Under the pieces are notes generated by a model, which saw only the letters and a list, made by a program, of their open reading frames with translations, made no database searches and had not been told where the DNA came from. Positions 1-8,984 of a DNA stretch of 64,000 nt are shown piece by piece. The translations under genes were made by a program, and so were the position numbers. The stretch comes from an uncultured Bacteroidales bacterium (GTDB lineage Bacteria; Bacteroidota; Bacteroidia; Bacteroidales; Paludibacteraceae), in contig CAMUYI010000001.1 in the NCBI GenBank assembly GCA_947164985.1, positions 124,001-188,000 on the forward strand. Direction: 5' to 3'. The stretch's first letter is position 1; each line of letters opens with the position of its first letter.

Positions 1-1172
1 ACGGGGTTGGTATAGGTGGGTTGTTGTTGGATGCGTAAAGGTTGGGCGAACGCGATGAGTTGTTCGTTCATCCGCAGGATGGCGCTGTCCGGTGTAGCCA
101 GACTCCGTTCTGCCGCTATTTGGAGAATGGGGAGCATCTCGCGAAGTGTCTTAGGTGCAGCACTCTGCGCGATCGTCTGTTCAGCCAAACCGTTGAGAAC
201 GGTCTGCTGCATCGTACGGATAGAGTCAACTTGTTCGTTCGCTAACTCCAAACGGTCACAACGGCCGATGAGGGATGCGTCGATACGGCCTTGGATGGGT
301 TTGCCGGCTTGGTACTGCGCCACTTGCGTGCGCAGGTTCTTGAGTTCGCGACGGATATCGGTATAGAGCGCATCATAGACCGCATGTTGTTCATTCAGGA
401 AAGCGGTTACCCATCGGCTGTAGTCCCAGATGACGATGTCGTTCTGCAGGAAATCCGTGTAAGTCAGTCCGTCCAAACGGTAGAGCACAATCGCCTCTTT
501 ACGGAAGGAAGGTGTATAGCCCGGAATGGCTTGCAGACTCAAGGCACCTTGGTACTGCGCGATATCGGTATCAAGACTGTCGGCAGCCTGTTGCAGCGCC
601 AGAAGGGTCTGTTGCTCCTCGGGTTGCAAACGCAGATGGGCGGTTTTCTCACGGGTATAACGGCTCAGGAATTCTGCAAAGAGCGTGCGACAACGGTTAT
701 ACCGCTCGGTCATGCGCACGAACGAATGATGAATGGAGTCGCAGGCGATCTGTTGCCTTTTGACCTCCTCCATGCGCGGACGGATATAATTCTCGAGTTG
801 ATCGTATTCGATCTTTTTCTGACCGTTCGCGATCTCGGTGTATTGCCAACCGGGCAGTTTCTGATCCTTGGCAAAATGCAGGCAGTTTCCGTAGAAAAGC
901 CGCGAGCGGTAAAGGAGCATACTGAGTTCGGAATAATGGTGCAACGGGTCCCGCGTCGGCAGCAGGTCATAGGTGAGGTTTCCTAACTCGTAATAGACTC
1001 CCGGCAGTTCGGGTTTCCACTGCTGATAGTCCATGAGAAGATAGATGGCTTCGTACGGACTAAGTTGCTTGGACTGCGCCAAGACAGCACTGTATTTCTC
1101 TTGTGCATGAACGGGATGAAAGACCGCTACGCAGAAGGCTATAAGACAGAATATATATTTGCTATTGGACAT
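1..1172 (-). CDS. Secreted protein of unknown function, C-terminus cut by window edge
   Basis: An uninterrupted minus-strand frame runs from an ATG at 1172 off the left edge, giving about 390 residues with no stop. It starts MSNSKYIFCLIAFCVAVF and has a signal peptide ending near VHAQ (residue 24), so it is exported. The rest is Gln/Leu/Arg-rich, mostly helical-looking and without cysteines in obvious motifs; long stretches suit coiled coil. It begins 21 bp after the stop of the OmpA-like gene and no promoter is visible between them, so the two are probably co-transcribed and this may be an envelope partner of the OmpA protein. I do not recognise the family. The missing C-terminus could hold a recognisable domain. 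Confidence 0.75.
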   Translation of the reverse strand, partial: MSNSKYIFCLIAFCVAVFHPVHAQEKYSAVLAQSKQLSPYEAIYLLMDYQQWKPELPGVYYELGNLTYDLLPTRDPLHHYSELSMLLYRSRLFYGNCLHFAKDQKLPGWQYTEIANGQKKIEYDQLENYIRPRMEEVKRQQIACDSIHHSFVRMTERYNRCRTLFAEFLSRYTREKTAHLRLQPEEQQTLLALQQAADSLDTDIAQYQGALSLQAIPGYTPSFRKEAIVLYRLDGLTYTDFLQNDIVIWDYSRWVTAFLNEQHAVYDALYTDIRRELKNLRTQVAQYQAGKPIQGRIDASLIGRCDRLELANEQVDSIRTMQQTVLNGLAEQTIAQSAAPKTLREMLPILQIAAERSLATPDSAILRMNEQLIAFAQPLRIQQQPTYTNP

Positions 1173-1193
1173 TGGAAATGGGATATTAGGTCG

Positions 1194-2828
1194 TTAGAAA
1201 TCAAGCACTTTTATCTCCACGCGGCGATTGATGGCGCGTTGTTCATCGCTCTCGTTGGGTACGAGCGGTTTGCGTTTACCGTATCCTACGATCACCATGC
1301 GATCGGCAGGGACACCACGGTTAATGAGCCATTTCTCTACCGCCTGACCACGTAAGGAGGACAGTCGGTCGTTGTATTTGTCGGACCCCTGGTCGTCGGT
1401 ATGAGATGATAACTCGATACGCAGGGTCGGATTCGTGAAGAGCAGTTGAGCCAGAGACTCCAACTCATCGTTCGAACTCTCGGTCAGTTCATACGAGTCA
1501 TGTTCGAACTGGATGTTCCGCAATTGAAGCACCATATCTTTCTGAATCGGCAGCAGGGCCACGACGACTGTCCGTTCGCGGGTGTCGTTGCCGGTATGGA
1601 AGAGCGTGTCGTAGAACATATATCCCTTAGCGGACACTTGTAAGGTGCGCTCCATGTTGATTCGCAAGGCCGTATCGGCAGGGGTCGGTTGACCGTTCAT
1701 CCGCAGTTGTGCCTCTTGGATGCGGTCTCCGGTAAGCTGGTTGATAATCCGGAAATGATGCAGGCTTTTCTTGGGTCGCATGGCGATGTCCAGTTCGGTC
1801 TCCGTGAAGATGGTAGGCCGTTGGGTATTGACTGTGAGCGTTATGTCTTCGTAGCCCTCGTGCTGCAGGTTGAGCGTGTGTAACTTACCTAAAGGTAAGA
1901 TCTCTTTCTTGGACCGCAGGATCGCTTGCGTCTCGCTGTCGTAGGTCAGAAGTGTCAGAGCCAACTGATCATCCAAAGAAATCGAACCGAACGAACGCTC
2001 TTCGCGGCGGTTGAGCGTATGGGTGTCGATGTCGATATAATGGTGCGAGTAGCCTGATGCAGTAAGGGCCAGACGGTAACGGCGATTCTTTTGCAGCGCC
2101 ACTTTCCATCGGCCGGTCTGCGTGTGTACGACTGCTTTCTGCAGCAGTTTCTCGTTCGTGGCATCATAGACGAGCACGTATCCTTGTGCGATCGGTCGAC
2201 CACCTTTGACCATGACCAAGGTGCCGTTGGCCGCCAAGACAGGCTGCGGTTGCGGAACGATGTTATACAGGCCCGGTATAGTCCAGTTATGGTCATCGAG
2301 CATGGTGCTGGTCCAGTTCTGCCAAGCGCCGTCGTGCTTCTTACTCTCCTCCCGACGGATGAAGAGCAGCGTGCTGTTATCTTCCAGGAGTTGCGGTTGC
2401 GAGTCTTCGTCTCCGCTGATGATGATCGGTGCTGCTTCGGTCCAGGTGTTGTCGCGATACCATGCCCGCCAAATCTGGGTCTTCTCGAAGCTATGCTTCT
2501 CTCCCGTAGCCGGCGTACGGTGCACATAGAAGAGCATGCTCTCATCACTGCTGATGGAAGGCCATAACTCATCTTCGTCGGTACTGACCGAACGAAGTTT
2601 TTCGGGTTCCCCCCAACGCCAGCCGTTAGCCCGTATGACGTAGAGGTCATACGACGGCGCTTGCGGCTCCTTGGCGGAGAAATAGACGGACAATGAGTCC
2701 CAACTCATGACGGAGTGCTGGATGCTCCACCCTTGGTTCTCTAACAAGCGTACCTGAGGTAGTTGGACTTGACCGAAAACACTGCCCGAGAACGCGAATA
2801 CCAGTGCAAAAAGGATAATTTGTTTCAT
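1194..2828 (-). CDS. OmpA-family outer-membrane protein with PD40 propeller region
   Basis: This 544-residue protein begins with a signal peptide (MKQIILFALVFAFSGSVFGQ). I placed the start at 2828 because the upstream in-frame ATG at 2867 lies inside the promoter. The N-terminal third has PD40/WD40-like blades (DELWPSISSDES and EDSQPQLLEDNS patterns). The middle resembles carboxypeptidase-regulatory-like beta domains. Residues from about 435 to the end are an OmpA/MotB peptidoglycan-binding domain with the TDDQGSDKYNDRLSSLR core and a final RRVEIKV strand. Such proteins anchor the outer membrane or gliding/secretion machinery to peptidoglycan. It is expressed from a bidirectional promoter shared with the thioredoxin gene and probably leads a two-gene operon. 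Confidence 0.85.
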   Translation of the reverse strand: MKQIILFALVFAFSGSVFGQVQLPQVRLLENQGWSIQHSVMSWDSLSVYFSAKEPQAPSYDLYVIRANGWRWGEPEKLRSVSTDEDELWPSISSDESMLFYVHRTPATGEKHSFEKTQIWRAWYRDNTWTEAAPIIISGDEDSQPQLLEDNSTLLFIRREESKKHDGAWQNWTSTMLDDHNWTIPGLYNIVPQPQPVLAANGTLVMVKGGRPIAQGYVLVYDATNEKLLQKAVVHTQTGRWKVALQKNRRYRLALTASGYSHHYIDIDTHTLNRREERSFGSISLDDQLALTLLTYDSETQAILRSKKEILPLGKLHTLNLQHEGYEDITLTVNTQRPTIFTETELDIAMRPKKSLHHFRIINQLTGDRIQEAQLRMNGQPTPADTALRINMERTLQVSAKGYMFYDTLFHTGNDTRERTVVVALLPIQKDMVLQLRNIQFEHDSYELTESSNDELESLAQLLFTNPTLRIELSSHTDDQGSDKYNDRLSSLRGQAVEKWLINRGVPADRMVIVGYGKRKPLVPNESDEQRAINRRVEIKVLDF

Positions 2829-2836
2829 TTCGAGTG

Positions 2837-2884
2837 CAAAATTACTAAATTTCTTGCATATATGCAAATTTTTTACTAATTTTG
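2837..2884. promoter_or_regulatory. Bidirectional promoter with shared palindromic -33 element
   Basis: The perfect 14-bp palindrome TTGCATATATGCAA lies at 2854-2867. On the plus strand, TTG at 2854 is followed by 20 nt and then TAATTTTG (2877-2884). On the minus strand, TTTG is followed by 20 nt and then TAATTTTG (2844-2837). Both match the Bacteroidota -33/-7 consensus, so one palindrome supplies the upstream element in both directions. Confidence 0.8.
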
Positions 2885-2908
2885 CAGCCGATTTTAATTT
2901 GGAGAATT

Positions 2909-3328
2909 ATGCGTAAATATGTATCGATACTTTTCTTGAGCCTTTGGGCGATCGGTGTTTGGGCGGACGATGTGGTGTATATCACAACCGAACAATTCCG
3001 TGATCGGATCTTCGATTATAAGACCAATAAAGAATGGAAATACAAGGGCGACAAACCCTGTATCATTGATTTCTACACCACTTGGTGCGGACCGTGTAAG
3101 CGTCTGGCACCGATCATGGACGAGTTGAGTCAGACCTACTGCGATCAGGTGAAGTTCTACAAAGCAGACACGGAGCGTGAACGCGAGTTGGCGTATGTAT
3201 TCCAGATCAGTTCGATCCCGCAAGTACTCTATATCCCGGTGGAAGGTAAACCGATGTTACTCAAAGGTTTATACCCCAAAGAGGAGATTGTGAAGATTAT
3301 TGATGAATTTCTATTGAATAAGAAATAA
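2909..3328 (+). CDS. Exported thioredoxin-like protein
   Basis: This 139-residue thioredoxin fold has a signal peptide (about residues 1-19, MRKYVSILFLSLWAIGVWA) and the redox motif W-C60-G-P-C63. The cis-proline region reads SSIPQVLYIP. The start is the ATG at 2909 rather than 2882, because 2882 lies within the -7 box. It is likely a periplasmic or membrane-attached thiol-disulfide reductase. Its stop codon overlaps the next start as TAATG, so the antiporter downstream is translationally coupled; a functional link between them is not evident. Confidence 0.88.
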   Translation: MRKYVSILFLSLWAIGVWADDVVYITTEQFRDRIFDYKTNKEWKYKGDKPCIIDFYTTWCGPCKRLAPIMDELSQTYCDQVKFYKADTERERELAYVFQISSIPQVLYIPVEGKPMLLKGLYPKEEIVKIIDEFLLNKK

Positions 3329-4947
3329 TGCACGTAGAGTTTATTCTTCTGATATTATCGCTGCTCTTCTTCGTCAGCATCTTCGCGGATAAGATCGGTT
3401 ATAAATACGGTGTGCCTGCCTTGCTGCTTTTCTTGGCGGTGGGTATGTTCTTCGGTTCGCACGGTATGACGTCACTATTCGGCATGAGCGGCGTGAAGAT
3501 CAATATCGAGTTTGCGGAAGCGATCAGTACCTTGGCGATGTGTATCATCCTTTTCACCGGCGGTATGGAGACCAAGTTGAGCGACATCAAATCGGTCTTG
3601 GCGCCGGGCGTCACGTTAGCGACCTTAGGTGTGTTGCTGACCTGCGTCATTACGGGTGTACTGATCTACTATATTTTCGGTTGGATCAACGCCGTCGCCA
3701 CGGTGTCGATATGGTTAGCCTTGCTGATGGCGGCGACGATGTCGAGTACAGACAGCGCGAGTGTCTTTTCCGTCCTGCGTACCAACGGGATCGGACTGAA
3801 GCACAACTTACGTCCGCTATTGGAATTGGAGTCCGGCGCAAACGACCCGATGGCGTATGTATTGACGACGACTCTGATCGGCGTAGTAGTCAACTTGCAT
3901 TCTATTGTTGGTTTGACTGAAGAAGTGTCGATACTGCCGATTATTCAGAATATCGCTATTCAGCTCGTGATGGGAACGGTGCTGGGTCTGGCTTTGGGAC
4001 AAGGTCTGGTACAACTGATGCGCCGCGTAAAGTTAGGCAATGAAGCGCTCTACCCGATCATGATTCTGACGGCCTGTATCTTTATTTTTGCCATCACCCA
4101 TTACCTACAAGGTAATACCTATCTGGCAGTGTACGTAGGCGGTTTGATCATCGGTAACAGTAAGTTCACCCGCAAGCGGCAGACGAAATCGTTCTTTAAT
4201 GGTTTGACTTGGTTGAGTCAACTAGTCATGTTCTTGATGTTAGGTCTGATGGTAGAACTGCCCGAACTGCTCCAATTTAAGGTATGGTTGCCCTGCCTGA
4301 TCATCAGTATCGTGATGGTCTTCATCTCCCGTCCGTTGTCCGTTTGGATATGTATGTTGCCTTTTCGGCAGTATCACTCGCGCGACAAAGTGATGCTTAG
4401 TTGGGTGGGACTCAAAGGCGCAGTACCTATCATCTTCGCCATCATGTGTAAATCGGAGGGAGTGCCGTTTGCCGATATGATCTTCAATGTGGTCTTCCTC
4501 TGCACGATCGTCTCCTTGCTTACGCAGGGTACGACGCTGACGCTGGTAGCCAAGAAACTGAACCTGGATACACCGCAGAAAGAGGTACATTCATTAGAGC
4601 ATTTTGACCTGGACCTGCCGGATGAGATTCAGTCTTCGGCCCGCGAGGTGGAGGTGACGGATAAGTTGCTGGCCAAAGGAAATACATTAAAGGAACTCTC
4701 TATCCCTCCCCGCACTTTAGTCATCATGGTGCGGCGCGGCGAAGATTTCTTCGTGCCTACGGGTTCGAGTGAGTTGCAGATAGGCGATCAACTTCTTGTC
4801 ATCAGCGATAAGGATGCACAAGCGACCTACCAGCATATGATCGACGATGCCGAGGAAGACGCCTTATGGCGCGAAGCGTTCCGTCTCCGCATGCGCGAAC
4901 GCTTTGACCGTATGTTCGCCTGGATGAAGGTGAAAGGTAAGAAGTAA
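3328..4947 (+). CDS. CPA1-type cation/proton antiporter with RCK_C domain (NhaP2-like)
   Basis: This 539-residue inner-membrane protein has about 12-13 hydrophobic segments in residues 1-390. It contains the antiporter signature around SSTDSASVFSVLR and ELESGANDP, the region with the ion-binding acidic residues in CPA1 proteins. A soluble C-terminal TrkA-C (RCK_C) domain follows at about 420-515 (GDQLLVISDKDA). NhaP2/CvrA-type members exchange K+ or Na+ for H+ with nucleotide-responsive C-terminal domains. The substrate cannot be decided from sequence. The stop codon and last Lys codons (KVKGKK) fall inside a 7-bp repeat array that spans the junction to the next gene. Confidence 0.9.
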   Translation: MHVEFILLILSLLFFVSIFADKIGYKYGVPALLLFLAVGMFFGSHGMTSLFGMSGVKINIEFAEAISTLAMCIILFTGGMETKLSDIKSVLAPGVTLATLGVLLTCVITGVLIYYIFGWINAVATVSIWLALLMAATMSSTDSASVFSVLRTNGIGLKHNLRPLLELESGANDPMAYVLTTTLIGVVVNLHSIVGLTEEVSILPIIQNIAIQLVMGTVLGLALGQGLVQLMRRVKLGNEALYPIMILTACIFIFAITHYLQGNTYLAVYVGGLIIGNSKFTRKRQTKSFFNGLTWLSQLVMFLMLGLMVELPELLQFKVWLPCLIISIVMVFISRPLSVWICMLPFRQYHSRDKVMLSWVGLKGAVPIIFAIMCKSEGVPFADMIFNVVFLCTIVSLLTQGTTLTLVAKKLNLDTPQKEVHSLEHFDLDLPDEIQSSAREVEVTDKLLAKGNTLKELSIPPRTLVIMVRRGEDFFVPTGSSELQIGDQLLVISDKDAQATYQHMIDDAEEDALWREAFRLRMRERFDRMFAWMKVKGKK

Positions 4948-4957
4948 AAAGTAAGAA
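4923..4957 (+). repeat. 7-bp repeat array at antiporter/epimerase junction
   Basis: Degenerate heptamers (AAGGTGA, AAGGTAA, GAAGTAA, AAAGTAA) run through the last codons and stop codon of the antiporter and fill the 14-bp spacer before the next ATG. Confidence 0.6.
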
Positions 4958-4961
4958 CATT

Positions 4962-6473
4962 ATGAAAAAAACAATAGTCTTTTTGACAGGCGCCACCGGT
5001 ACGATGGGATACGCAGGTATGACCGAGATCCTGAAATATCCGGATCAGTATGAGTTACGTATCTTGGCGCGTCCAAGCAAGAAGAACAAGGAGTTGTTGG
5101 CTCCTTTAACCCTTCAACATTCAACATTAAACGTTATCTGGGGCGACCTGACGAACTACGAAGATATCTTGAAAGGTGTGAAGGGTGCTGACATCGTGCT
5201 GCATGTAGGCGGTATGGTGTCGCCGCAAGCGGACTATCGTCCGAAATCAACCTTACGCACCAATATCACGGCGGCAGATCACATTACCAAAGCCGTTCTG
5301 GCGCAACCCGAAGAGAAGCAACCTAAAGTGGTGTATATCGGTTCGGTAGCCCAAATGGGAGACCGCCGTGAACCGCTCCATTGGGGTAGAACCGGCGATC
5401 CGATCTGCGTGTCGGCATACGACCATTACGGTCTGACAAAGGCACAGGCCGAACGTATCATCACCGATTCGGGTATCAAGAACTGGGTGAGTCTGCGGCA
5501 ATCGGGAATCCTCTATCCGGCGATCCTCAAGAACTACGATCCGATCATGTTCCATGTGCCGATCCGTGGCGTGCTGGAGTGGGCGACGGTGGAAGATAGC
5601 GGACGTCTGTTGGAGCGCGTATGCCGTCCGGAGGTACCGGCTAAGTTCTGGAACAACTACTATAACATCGGTTCAGGTAAGGAATATCGCCTAAGCAATT
5701 ATGAGTTCGAGTGCTTGTTGTTGGATGCTATCGGCTGCCCGAAACCCGAGCAGATCTTCAATGCCAATTGGTTCACGACCCGCAATTTCCACGGTATGTG
5801 GTATATCGACGGCGATAAGTTAGAGAACTATCTCCATTTCCGTGCGAACGTACCCGTCAAGGAATATTTCGCCCAAATGGCGAAGGCAGAGTCCCTACCT
5901 GCCGGTATCAAGTTTGCCGCCAAAACCCGTATCGCGAAATTGTTCCCGCATTGTGTGAAAGCGGCGATGTGGTTCATGGCCAACAGTAAAGAGCACGGTA
6001 CACAATGGTGGATCAAGAACCACATCACCCCGCGTATCAACGCTTATTACGGATCGTTGGAGGCCTATCAAGCGATACCGAATTGGAAGCATATGGATCT
6101 TAGCCATAACAGCGAGACCTCGGTACTGCTCGACCACGGCTATGACGAGAGTAAGGATGTCGATGAGTTGACGGATGCGGAGTTGAACAAAGCAGCAGCC
6201 TTCCGTGGCGGTAAGTATTTAGGCAACGATATGTGGGAAGATGCGAACGGGAACACGTTCAAAGCCGGTCGTCGTCTGATCCTGTTAGGCGGTCATTGGT
6301 CACCGTTCGACATGCCTTATCCCTATGCGCATGAACCCAAAGAGAAACAGGTACCTTGGCATTGGGATCGAGTAGCGAAGCAGAACCCCTTCTTCGCACA
6401 GTTATGGGCACCGCTCCATGAGTCAGATGAAGACAATGTCTATGGTCCGGAAGTGTTTGAAGGCTGGGAATAA
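4962..6473 (+). CDS. NAD(P)-dependent extended SDR epimerase/dehydratase-like protein
   Basis: This 503-residue protein has an N-terminal Rossmann fold with G10-A-T-G13-T-M-G16. A downstream catalytic pair Y156-x-x-x-K160 sits in YGLTKAQAE, with an upstream Ser in IGSVAQMG. This identifies an extended short-chain dehydrogenase acting on a nucleotide-sugar or sterol-like substrate. The C-terminal ~200 residues, with a Trp-rich end (GGHWSPFDMPYPYAHE), exceed the usual epimerase length and are not recognised. Residues near 48-58 (LTLQHSTLN) are encoded by an in-frame 7-bp repeat array. It follows the antiporter by 14 bp and ends at a strong terminator, so it closes the operon. The substrate is unknown. 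Confidence 0.82.
   Translation: MKKTIVFLTGATGTMGYAGMTEILKYPDQYELRILARPSKKNKELLAPLTLQHSTLNVIWGDLTNYEDILKGVKGADIVLHVGGMVSPQADYRPKSTLRTNITAADHITKAVLAQPEEKQPKVVYIGSVAQMGDRREPLHWGRTGDPICVSAYDHYGLTKAQAERIITDSGIKNWVSLRQSGILYPAILKNYDPIMFHVPIRGVLEWATVEDSGRLLERVCRPEVPAKFWNNYYNIGSGKEYRLSNYEFECLLLDAIGCPKPEQIFNANWFTTRNFHGMWYIDGDKLENYLHFRANVPVKEYFAQMAKAESLPAGIKFAAKTRIAKLFPHCVKAAMWFMANSKEHGTQWWIKNHITPRINAYYGSLEAYQAIPNWKHMDLSHNSETSVLLDHGYDESKDVDELTDAELNKAAAFRGGKYLGNDMWEDANGNTFKAGRRLILLGGHWSPFDMPYPYAHEPKEKQVPWHWDRVAKQNPFFAQLWAPLHESDEDNVYGPEVFEGWE
5105..5135 (+). repeat. In-frame 7-bp repeat array inside the SDR gene
   Basis: Units CCTTCAA, CATTCAA and CATTAAA are read as part of LTLQHSTLN between two core Rossmann elements. 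This orientation of the unit has no stop codon in this frame. It is the weakest of the in-gene arrays. Confidence 0.5.
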
Positions 6474-6508
6474 AAAATACGCGCATGCTCACACATGCGC
6501 GTATTTTT
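6473..6508. terminator. Bidirectional intrinsic terminator
   Basis: There is a 15-bp perfect inverted repeat (arms 6473-6487 and 6494-6508, loop CTCACA). The arms include A/T runs at both ends, so it can stop transcription from the SDR gene (+) and from the phosphohexomutase gene (-), which converge here. Confidence 0.9.
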
Positions 6509-6524
6509 ATAATAGGAGATCTGC

Positions 6525-8306
6525 TTAGAGACCGAGACTTGCTTTGATAGCCGGAACGCGTGCTTCCGCTTCCTCGGTGCAGCGTACGTAGTCAGCGCCT
6601 GTGAACGGTTTGCCGCTCTTCACCGGAATCTCGAAGTAGAACTTAATCTTCGGCTCGGTTCCGGAAGGACGAACGGACACTTTCAAACCACCCTCGGTGA
6701 AGTACTGCAGTACGTTCGAGGTAGCATGGAGCGGCATGTCAAAGTCACTCTCTACCCATTTACCGTCTTTCAGGTCTTGTTGCTTGAGCAGCTTGAAGTC
6801 TTTAATCTTAACTACCTTCTCGCCTGCGATCTCCTGCGGCGGGTTGTTGCGGTAGTTCACCATCATCTGTTGGATCTCTTCGGCACCGCTCTTACCCGGA
6901 CGAACGACATTGATGGTCGTCTCGCGTTGGAAGCCGTAGTCCTCGTAGATCTTGAGCAGATAGTCATACAACGTCATTCCGTTGTCTTTTGCATAAGCAG
7001 CGATCTCGCAGATGAGGCAGATAGACGACGGCGAACATTTATCGCGCACAGCGTCGTACGGCAGGAAACCGAAACTCTCCTCACCGCCACCGATATATTT
7101 GCGTTTGCCTTCCCACATTCGGATACGGTTCGCAATCCACTTGAAGCCTGTATATTCGTCGGTCAGCGTTACACCCTGTGCATCAGCAATCTTACGAATG
7201 AGCTCGGAGGTAACGATGGTCTTGACGATGTACATATCGTCGCGCATCTTACCCAGACGCTTCATGTTATTGATGATGTAGTAGTGGTACATGATATTGG
7301 TCTGGTTTCCGTTGATGATCACCCACTCGCCCTTGTCGTTACGGCAAACAATAGCGATACGGTCTGCGTCCGGATCGGAAGCGATCACGAGGTCAGCGCC
7401 TAATTTCGTACCGAGTTTCATACCCAGCGTCATAGCCTCAGCGTTTTCGGGGTTCGGGGAAACAACGGTCGGGAAGTTACCGTCGATCACCATCTGCTCG
7501 GGAACAACGTGGATATTCTGGAAGCCCCAGCTGCGGAGGCACATCGGAACGATCTGACGACCGGCACCGTGCATCGGCGTGTAAACGATATTGAGGTCTT
7601 TCTGACGAAGGATAGAGTCTTGGTCAATCATGACGTCTTTGACTGCCATCATGTAGTCGTAGTCCATCTCACCGCCGATGATCTCAATGAGATCCGGGTT
7701 AGCCTCCCATTTGACATCCTCCATGCGTACTTTATTTACCTCATCGATGATACCTTGGTCATGCGGCTGGAGTACTTGAGAACCATCCTCCCAGTATGCT
7801 TTATATCCGTTATACTCCTTCGGGTTGTGGGAAGCGGTAACGTTCACACCACCTTGACATTTGAGGTGACGGATAGCGAAAGAAACCTCCGGCGTCGGGC
7901 GAAGCGACTCAAACAGATACACCTTGATGCCGTTGGCGGAGAAGATGTTTGCCACCGTCTCAGCGAACAGACGACCGTTGTTACGGCAGTCGTGACCTAC
8001 AACCACAGCTACGCGACCGTTCTGAACGTTCTCAAAACCGCCTTCTTTCTGCACTTTCAGCATGTAGTTAGCATAACCCTGGGTAGCCTGAGCAACGATG
8101 TACTTGTTCATACGGTTGGTGCCGACCCCCATGATACCACGCAGACCACCGGTACCGAACTCGAGGGTACGATAGAAAGCGTCGATGAGCTCCGTCTTGT
8201 CCTCTGCGTCCATCAGGGCTTTCACCTCTGCACGGGTCTGTGCATCAAACGGTTCGCGAGTCCAAACCTCAGCGACTTCCATTACTTTTTTCAATTCTTC
8301 ATTCAT
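6525..8306 (-). CDS. Phosphoglucomutase/phosphomannomutase family (phosphohexomutase)
   Basis: This 593-residue alpha-D-phosphohexomutase has the phosphoserine loop TASHNPKEYNGYKAYW near residue 155. It has the metal-binding DPDADR motif, a sugar-binding GGEESFG loop, and the phosphate-binding RPSGTEPKIKFY near the C-terminus. It interconverts hexose 1- and 6-phosphates (Glc or Man), feeding glycolysis, storage polysaccharide and nucleotide-sugar synthesis. The length and GTNRMNKYIV segment suit the long PgcA-like branch common in Bacteroidota rather than GlmM, which is present separately at 37 kb. The start follows hpt's stop by about 31 bp on the minus strand, and hpt is upstream, so the two probably form an operon. 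Confidence 0.92.
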   Translation of the reverse strand: MNEELKKVMEVAEVWTREPFDAQTRAEVKALMDAEDKTELIDAFYRTLEFGTGGLRGIMGVGTNRMNKYIVAQATQGYANYMLKVQKEGGFENVQNGRVAVVVGHDCRNNGRLFAETVANIFSANGIKVYLFESLRPTPEVSFAIRHLKCQGGVNVTASHNPKEYNGYKAYWEDGSQVLQPHDQGIIDEVNKVRMEDVKWEANPDLIEIIGGEMDYDYMMAVKDVMIDQDSILRQKDLNIVYTPMHGAGRQIVPMCLRSWGFQNIHVVPEQMVIDGNFPTVVSPNPENAEAMTLGMKLGTKLGADLVIASDPDADRIAIVCRNDKGEWVIINGNQTNIMYHYYIINNMKRLGKMRDDMYIVKTIVTSELIRKIADAQGVTLTDEYTGFKWIANRIRMWEGKRKYIGGGEESFGFLPYDAVRDKCSPSSICLICEIAAYAKDNGMTLYDYLLKIYEDYGFQRETTINVVRPGKSGAEEIQQMMVNYRNNPPQEIAGEKVVKIKDFKLLKQQDLKDGKWVESDFDMPLHATSNVLQYFTEGGLKVSVRPSGTEPKIKFYFEIPVKSGKPFTGADYVRCTEEAEARVPAIKASLGL

Positions 8307-8337
8307 AATGGTAAAATTTAAGAGTTAATATTGTGAT

Positions 8338-8880
8338 TTATTCCTTTACTTTGTAAATGGCATCTAGGTTCCGAACAAAACCATCGAAGTCAAGACCGTA
8401 TCCGATCACAAACTCCTCGGAGATCTCGTGGCCTACATAGTCAGGTTTCGCATCATCGTACTCCAGTTTCTCGGGTTTGAAGAGCATGGTAGCTACCCGA
8501 ATACTATTCGCTCCAAGTCCGCGCATGTGTGCTTTGAGTTGGTGAATCGTCAGGCCGGTATCGACGATATCCTCCACGATAATGACATCGCGGTTCTCTA
8601 CCACTTGTTGCAACGGCACGATGAACTCTAATTGTCCGGTGGAGGACATGCCCCAATAGGAGCTGACACGGATGAACGTCACTTCGCAACGCACGTCATG
8701 GAGGGCTCGGAGCAGGTCCGACGCAAAGACAAAAGCACCGTTAAGCACTACCACAAACAGCGGTTCTTTGCCCTGATAATCCTTACTCACCTTCGCTGCT
8801 ACTTGCTTAACGTCCTTCGCAATCTCTTCCGGAGTTAACCATTCTTCAAAATGATATCCTTGTTCGTCAATCGTTCTCAT
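8338..8880 (-). CDS. hpt: Hypoxanthine (guanine) phosphoribosyltransferase
   Basis: This 180-residue type I phosphoribosyltransferase has the PRPP-binding signature VIIVEDIVDTGLT and an early VVVLNGAFVFASDL segment. It salvages hypoxanthine/guanine to IMP/GMP in the cytoplasm. The start is the ATG at 8880 (MRTIDEQGYHFEEW); a longer frame to 8919 would overlap the promoter's transcribed start region. It has its own well-formed promoter and is followed by the phosphohexomutase gene. Confidence 0.9.
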   Translation of the reverse strand: MRTIDEQGYHFEEWLTPEEIAKDVKQVAAKVSKDYQGKEPLFVVVLNGAFVFASDLLRALHDVRCEVTFIRVSSYWGMSSTGQLEFIVPLQQVVENRDVIIVEDIVDTGLTIHQLKAHMRGLGANSIRVATMLFKPEKLEYDDAKPDYVGHEISEEFVIGYGLDFDGFVRNLDAIYKVKE

Positions 8881-8908
8881 GAATAGTGTTTTATTTGGAT
8901 TGATGCTG

Positions 8909-8940
8909 CAAAAATACAAAAAATATTTGATATAAGCAAA
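8909..8940 (-). promoter_or_regulatory. Promoter for hpt
   Basis: On the minus strand, TTTG (8940-8937), 20 nt, then TATTTTTG (8916-8909). The -33 element is an imperfect version of the palindrome used elsewhere (TTTGCTTATATCAAAT). Confidence 0.75.
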
Positions 8941-8984
8941 TATTTATACATTTTATTGCACTTTTTTGCATTTATTTTAAGTTT

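Noticed and set aside
7509..8321. 270-codon open frame on the plus strand opposite the phosphohexomutase gene
   Set aside because: It is a shadow of a conserved gene with no start signal or recognisable product.
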